From Otatea glauca (Eukaryota > Streptophyta > Magnoliopsida > Poales > Poaceae): DNA of 64,000 nucleotides. Position numbers and translations under genes: made by a program. Positions 59,201 through 64,000 of this stretch are shown here, one piece after another; the stretch's first letter is position 1, and each line of letters starts with the position of its first letter. The DNA lies in contig JAYEVK010000367.1 in the NCBI GenBank assembly GCA_036346275.1, positions 80,920 to 144,919 of the forward strand. The letters are read 5' to 3'. The notes beneath the pieces were generated by a model. The model made no database searches, was not told where the DNA came from, and saw nothing but the letters and a program-made list of their open reading frames with translations.

Positions 59201-60056
59201 CTGAGGCTTATAGTTCACAAAACTAGTTAATTTTTTCGCACGGTGGTGTAAATTGATGTTTCATTGAATGTCAAGTTTAGTATTGGATGGCATGGCTTGC
59301 ATATGTTCTAATTTTTGTCATTTCATTTAAGAAGTTGTGATTGATCTGCGCTTGTGTTGTTGCCCTTCTCCGTGTGTGTGTGTGTTGATGGGTGGTGTAA
59401 AGTAAGCGCCTAGACGAGGAGCTCTCCTCTATTGCTTTTCTCTGTGCCCTTTCATGATGGCTAGTAGAGCTTTTATAGACGTGGGTGATGGATGAATACG
59501 AAAGAGCTCACCCCAAAACTGCACCATTACAAAGAGGTTTATTTGATTGCTTGATTTAGTTGCCGAAGTTTCCTTTTGCATCTTTACCTTCCATTCATAA
59601 GATATTTGATTACATGGTCCTTATATTTTTAGATGGTGTGTTTTACTCTAATGTATGATAGTAAATGCCATTAAAAATAGCTAAATGGAGATTATAGAAG
59701 GAAAAATAGTAAAAGTAGGATCAAAATTGTAGAATGATATGTATTTAGGAATAAAAATTGAAAAATAGAATGTCACATATTCAAAAATAGAGGAGTATAA
59801 ACTAGCTAATGCATGTACAATATCCGAGGATGCCACGGCATTCACATGGAATAAGACGACAATGGATCGGCTAGATTTGTGATACAACAAAAGTGATCTA
59901 TTTAGCTTTCCATAGTATGATATATAATGACTTCATTTACATACTCGAGAAATATTGATGCAAAGATGATCGAACTGGAGGAGAAGGAGCAGTCCAATGG
60001 AGGCATGCCCTACACCATCACCATGATCGAGCACCTCATGCATGAGACACTTTAAT
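59201..60056. other. 3' region of ORF2, CACTA-B, no gene seen
   Basis: This is non-coding sequence with a short (GT)n run near 59380 and an AT-rich middle. A short ORF-like stretch near 59980-60055 (VHLMHET) is too small to support. Nothing else recognised. Confidence 0.5.
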
Positions 60057-60325
60057 TGTACATTGTAATTGTGTATATTGTAATTGTGATATGCAAAATC
60101 TGTGATTGTAATTGTGATTGATGTATTATATGTAATTGTGATTGATGTATTATATTGTAGTTGTGTATATGCAAAATCTGTGATTGTTGTACATTATAAT
60201 TGTGCATATGCAAAATTGCAATTGTGATTGATGTATTATATTGTAGTTGTGTATATGCTAAATCTGTGATTGTTGTACATTGTAACGTGTGTATGCAAAA
60301 TCTGTGATTGATGTATTATATGTTT
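60057..60325 (+). repeat. AT-rich tandem repeats before the CACTA-B hairpin
   Basis: Irregular repeats combine TGTAATTGTGTATATGCAAAA and TCTGTGATTGATGTATTATA units, about six to seven times. Comparable but shorter repeats precede the hairpin in CACTA-A. Confidence 0.75.
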
Positions 60326-60335
60326 CAGAGGGCAT

Positions 60336-60359
60336 GGCTAGCAGCACTCGAGGCTAGCC
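60336..60359 (+). terminator. Conserved hairpin, CACTA-B
   Basis: GGCTAGC-AGCACTCGA-GGCTAGCC, preceded by GAGGGCAT. It is the same arrangement as in A and C and is followed by an AT-rich stretch and the right palindrome array. Confidence 0.55.
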
Positions 60360-60394
60360 CAAAATGCGCTTTTTTATTTTTTCGATCGTGCACT

Positions 60395-60822
60395 ATCGTG
60401 GCGGTTGGTGGATAGAACCGCCACGTATAATATAGATCTGCGGGCGGTTGATGATAGAACCGCCATGATAATATAGTTATCTGTGGCGGTTGGTGGGAAG
60501 AACCGCCACGATAATATTTTTATCTGTGGCGGTTGTAGGAAAGAACCGCCACGTATAGTGTAGTTATCTCGTGGCGGTTGGTGGATAGAACCGCACGTAT
60601 AGTATTGTTATCTGTGGCGGTTGGTGGATAGAACCGCCACGATAGTATTGTTATCTCGTGGCGGTTAGTATGTAGAACCGCCACGTATAACACTTATCCT
60701 GATGATTAGAAAACCGCCACCGATAATCCTCGATTATCGCGTGGCACTATATCTCGTGGCGGTTCAATAACCGCCATCGATGGCGTTATGAACCGCCACC
60801 GATGACGCTTTTTGGTGTAGTG
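60395..60822 (+). repeat. CACTA-B right palindrome array and terminal repeat
   Basis: About nine palindromes GGCGGTTGGTGGATAGAACCGCC are separated by ATAATATAGTTATCTGTG-like linkers. They end in TTTTTGGTGTAGTG at 60822. Linker sequence next to the arms is irregular (CACGATAAT, CACGTATAAT, ATCTCGTGG, ATCGTGG) where CACAGATA or ATCTGTGG is expected. Confidence 0.92.
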
Positions 60823-60825
60823 AAA

Positions 60826-61122
60826 GATTCTTTTGTATGAACTGTCTGTGATGCTTTCTTATCACGCACGGCTGGTATGTAATAAACCGCCTTTGATATT
60901 TACTAGTCACAAACAGTCCATTACTAAGTAAACCGCTTGTGATATTTACTTATCACCGATGGTTTGTAGGTAATAAACCGTCTGTGATGTTTTTTATCTT
61001 AAACGGTCACAAAACTGTATGTGGTGACCTTTGATTATTGCTGACTCTTTCTTCGTAGGCAGATCAATAATCGTTTGTGAAGAGATTTTTTAACATCTGT
61101 GATGTGCTTCTATACGGTAGTG
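60826..61122 (+). repeat. CACTA-C 3' subterminal repeats and terminal end
   Basis: Repeats of AACTGTCTGTGATG, AAACCGTCTGTGATGTT and similar pairs run up to TATACGGTAGTG at 61122. The motif is close to that of CACTA-A and distinct from CACTA-B. Confidence 0.75.
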
Positions 61123-62574
61123 AGCCATTTTGGGGTTAGTTGGATGGTCCTCATCCATTTCGGAAGGCCTCTCGATGGTAGATTCTCTACGGACAACTAC
61201 ACACGTGCATATGTCCATGACACTAATCCGCAAGTGGTAGTAATTTATTATTAGGCAGGGCTACATGTTGCCACTAGATTTTGATAGGTAGAGTAGTCGA
61301 TGAAAGTATTTTTTGTATTTGACATAATTATAAGGAAAGATCATAATTTGCTAAAAATCAAAATCAAGTATCATCCATGCTAAAAAGTCTCAAGAAGGTA
61401 CTAAGGAAAAGTATATGTAAAGATGGAAGTCATGAACGGTCTAATATATTCTTATCTTTGTAATTCGACTTTAATCCATATTGTCTTATATCAACGTGTT
61501 GATAAATCTACAAGTTACACATATCCTTGTTTCGAGATTCTCTCTCGATCGTTATTTCTTCGCATCGACGTTTTGTTCTGGATCGACTTAGTTTATGTTT
61601 AGCTATTGTGAACTCTGCTGATTCGCTGGAAAATCAGCTAAGGCATCGCATACGCTACCGGACAGCAGCTTATATAGAGACACGGTGCCGCCGTGAGGAA
61701 TTTTCTAGCGGCAACACTAGGAAAGAAAAAACAGTCGTGCTGGATCGACCAGAGGATGCATGCATGATAGGTTGGTTGGTTGGTTGGGAAAATATCAGCG
61801 CGTGTACACTTTAGTAGTACAATACAAGTCGCTTTCTGGCCAGTTAAACACGTAAGGAGTAATGAGTGGCGACCGATGCACGGGAGGCGAGCTAAGCTAG
61901 CAGTTTGCTTTGCTTTGGTTTTGTTTGACGACGGAGCGGGTGCGTGATGGATTTTGTTTGATTTGATGCCTGCCCCTGCTCTCCTTTTTGACTCCGCCGT
62001 TGGCTTTTTAATTCTAGTCGATCTCTCTCTCCTCCGAGTCTCCGACTCCGACTCCGACCTTCTTTCAATTTTTTGTGCTTCCCATCCCATTCCATTTGCC
62101 GGTGACAAATCATAAATGCATGGATCCATGGACCCTCTCTTCCAACCGTTTATATATCACCCTAGCTAACTGGAACATATATTAATTCGAGTAAAATACG
62201 TTGCCAGCAAGTTAGTACTATTCACCTGCTTCAGGGCCGGGTGTTGCAAGGAGGCCAACACTTGATTGTCTACGTCTTTTATTCAACTTCTTTTTTTTCT
62301 TTTTTCCTTTTGGTACCGGCTAGCTTGCTTGTAAGGATTCTCTTTCACTGGCTGTGGCAGTAATATCTCCACAATATTTTTTGTGAGCCTGTTTATAGAC
62401 AAGGTACGAGTTTCACATGAATTTTACGGTAAAATATTTAATTCCTGCTCCAGACGGAGATGATAACCGAGGAGATTGCGTTTGTGTTTGTAGTAGAGAT
62501 CTCATTCTGATGGTATATAGGCAACAGCCAGAAATTCTTATCTTTCATGTTCTGCAACGCACTCACACAGCAAC
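61123..62574. other. Unassigned sequence right of the CACTA nest
   Basis: No element end, conserved ORF or RNA gene was recognised on either strand. A minus-strand open frame of 163 codons (62129-61638) has low-complexity composition and no recognisable domain. TTTATATATC near 62147 could be a TATA box, but nothing coding follows. Confidence 0.4.
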
Positions 62575-64000
62575 CAGGGTTAACATTATCGCTTAAGGAG
62601 GGGAAATCGTCGGATGCCGATATCAAAATCGCCAAAATCGCCAAAATCGGTAAAAATCGGGTGGTTTGTGAATTCAAATTCAAACCGAAAATTTGAGTTG
62701 ATCCGATCGGTAGACCCGAAAACCGCCGAATAATAAAATCGCCGAAATGTGCGAAAACGGCCAAATTCTCTGCAGATAGGAAATAGCGGGTAAAAAGGAA
62801 AAAGGGGGAATTTCAGAAAAATGTGGGAAACTAGTGGAATGCCTACAAAAATCAAAAAATATTGAAAATGCATAAAAGATTATGTACAAAATAACAAAAT
62901 TCCTATAGTACAAGTGTACAACTATCGAAAAATATGAATAATTTTGGAAAAATTTCGCATGACCTTTGCTATATTTTGACAATGTGAAGTTGTGAAATAG
63001 GCTAATATGTGAAGTTGTCAACAAATAATATTTCATTTCAATACAAACACAAATCAATTGATCAAGTCCACATTTCAGTTACATTCATTTCAGTAGCATA
63101 GCAAATGATATTTGAATTGAGCCTTTCTCACCTAAAATGCATCTTCCCATTTGACACAGCTTCGTCGGTCTTCCATGATGATACATATGGCATGGTGTAC
63201 CTATATGTATTGCTCAATGTTAGTAAAAAATCGAGTTGGAATGAAATGGAACGTACAAATGAAATATTATCTTACAGGCTACGAGCAATATTGTTGGTTG
63301 TGCACTTGGTTGGCCATATTGTATTCTTCTGTGGACATCATCAAAGAAACCTCGTGTAGCTAGCAACTCCGCCTTATATTCATGCCAACTTTGCTCCACG
63401 GGCTAGTCGTTTCCCATCGTTGATACAAAGATGGCATAAAATTGTGGGTCTTGCCACTCATATACCCATTGAGTGGCGGGTTGTGTGGATAAATCGATGG
63501 ATGGAGTAGTCATATGGGTCATACGAACCATAACTCTTCTCGTGTCTCTGCTGGCGCTGTCGAGCTCTGGCTATGTTGTGGTGCATCACGACCGTCGACG
63601 CCCCCAGGCCGCGATCGTTGTTCTGGTGATTGTGGAGCCCCATGGTCTCTGGCCCTGTGGCATGAGGTACCGTGACTCCTTTGTAAATTTTATGGCGTAA
63701 AGAGCTTCGAGTGAGAAGTGGACGGATGGAGGCATCACGAGGCCCGATCATATCGCTATCCGCCTTGGAGCTACTATCATTAGATTCTTTGTACAGTGGG
63801 TCTGACGGCTGTGAGAGTACTATCACCGAGTCATCACTCCCTACGTCATCGCAGCTCGTTGTTTGGGAAGCTTACCTTTCCTTTGATGGAGCTTCCTTTT
63901 GCTTGCTCCTGTGAGCATTGTTTGGTGCTTCCTCTTCCCATGTGAGTGTCCCCATCGTTGGTGTCCGCCCATCTGGGATGCTTGCAGCCCGGTTCCTTTT
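62575..64000 (-). mobile_element. Possible hAT transposon end, running off the window
   Basis: CAGGGTTAAC at 62575 resembles a hAT terminal repeat. It is followed by the AAAATCGCC/AAAATCGGTAAAAATCGG subterminal style seen in plant hATs. A broken minus-strand coding region further right would fit a transposase read toward this end. The other end is outside the window, so neither the TSD (ACAGCAAC predicted on the left) nor the family can be confirmed. Confidence 0.4.
63360..64000 (-). pseudogene. Broken ORF, possibly the C-terminal tail of a hAT transposase
   Basis: The longest piece (63826-63458) starts MIVLSQPSDPLYKESNDSSS and has an acidic, serine-rich start. It then has a GLHNHQNNDRGLGAS stretch and a Tyr/Ser/His-rich tail with YGSYDPYDYS and YEWQDPQFYAIFV. 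A stop at about 63405 is followed in frame by VEQSWHEYKAELLATRGF. Low-complexity Tyr-rich tails of this type end some grass hAT transposases, but no catalytic domain lies in the window, so the call rests on style and context only. Confidence 0.3.

Larger units (their letters stand above)
49568..60822 (+). mobile_element. CACTA transposon B, full length with both ends
   Basis: The left end is CACTACGCCAAAA at 49568. The right end, read inward on the minus strand, is CACTACACCAAAA from 60822, matching 12 of 13 bases. AAA flanks both sides (49565-49567 and 60823-60825), the 3-bp TSD of CACTA elements. The length is 11,255 bp. Inside are ORF1 (TNP2), ORF2 (PTTA-like and Ulp1-like), and three palindrome arrays (left, middle, right). 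It sits in the 3' region of CACTA-C. Confidence 0.93.
47937..61122 (+). mobile_element. CACTA transposon C, right part (hosts A and B)
   Basis: Sequence left and right of CACTA-B joins into one element. It holds an Ulp1-like ORF2 end (47940-49302), the conserved hairpin (49468-49493) and a 3' subterminal array (60826-61122) ending TATACGGTAGTG, so the terminal repeat starts CACTACCGTATAG. CACTA-A ends at 47936 inside C's ORF2. The left part of C lies outside the window beyond A. Bases after the right end are AGC, the expected TSD. Confidence 0.75.

Noticed and set aside
61638..62129. 163-aa minus-strand frame
   Set aside because: Low-complexity Arg/Lys/Ser-rich sequence with no recognisable domain, and no promoter or partner exons seen.

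Overview
The window reads as repeat-rich heterochromatin of a grass genome, in the style of Oryza or a close relative. This is inferred from the element families: a Tekay/RIRE3-like Ty3-gypsy family with LTRs of about 3 kb, a large-gag Ty1-copia, a Tat-like gypsy with an antisense ORF, and CACTA DNA transposons that combine TNP2 with an Ulp1-type protease. No intact host gene, rRNA gene or canonical tRNA gene was recognised. From position 1 to about 61,122 essentially every base can be assigned to a transposable element.

The layout is nested, and most boundaries are supported by target-site duplications (TSDs). The outermost recognisable element is a CACTA transposon, here called C. Its protease ORF lies at about 47,940-49,302 and its right end at 61,122; its left part is outside the window. 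CACTA-A sits inside C's protease ORF: its left end is outside the window and its right end is at 47,936. CACTA-B (49,568-60,822, TSD AAA) sits in C's 3' region. CACTA-A was itself hit four times. (1) A Tat-like LTR element ending at 11,665 lies in its TNP2 ORF, and that element was invaded by a minus-strand copia (1-10,242). The copia was in turn split by a solo gypsy LTR (1,573-5,742, TSD CGAGA). (2) A second solo LTR (13,816-16,988, TSD GTAGT) lies between its two ORFs. (3) A plus-strand Tekay-like gypsy with an internal deletion (19,621-25,246, TSD AGCCA) lies in ORF2. (4) A 20.7 kb tandem gypsy array (26,300-47,002) of the form LTR-internal-LTR-internal-LTR splits the Ulp1 domain of ORF2. 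To the right of C is about 1.45 kb of unassigned sequence, then what looks like the end of a hAT element running off the window.

The CACTA elements share one plan. ORF1 encodes a TNP2 transposase (transposase-associated zinc domain, TNP2, DUF4218, DUF4216). ORF2 encodes a Transposase_24/PTTA-like region, a DUF8039-like region in A, and a multi-exon Ulp1/C48 SUMO-protease-like domain. In CACTA-B, arrays of short palindromes (arms GGCGGTT/AACCGCC) occur at both ends and also between ORF1 and ORF2. A TATA box and leader follow both the left and the middle arrays, so each transcription unit seems to start beside an array of putative transposase-binding sites. All three CACTAs carry a GGCTAGC-loop-GGCTAGCC hairpin near the 3' end of ORF2.

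All coding regions are broken. When repeated copies in the window are compared, many differences fall on CTG/CAG trinucleotides (CTG to CG, ACG or TCG). That pattern suits systematic base-calling errors at methylated CHG sites better than normal decay, so some frameshifts may be artefacts of the assembly.
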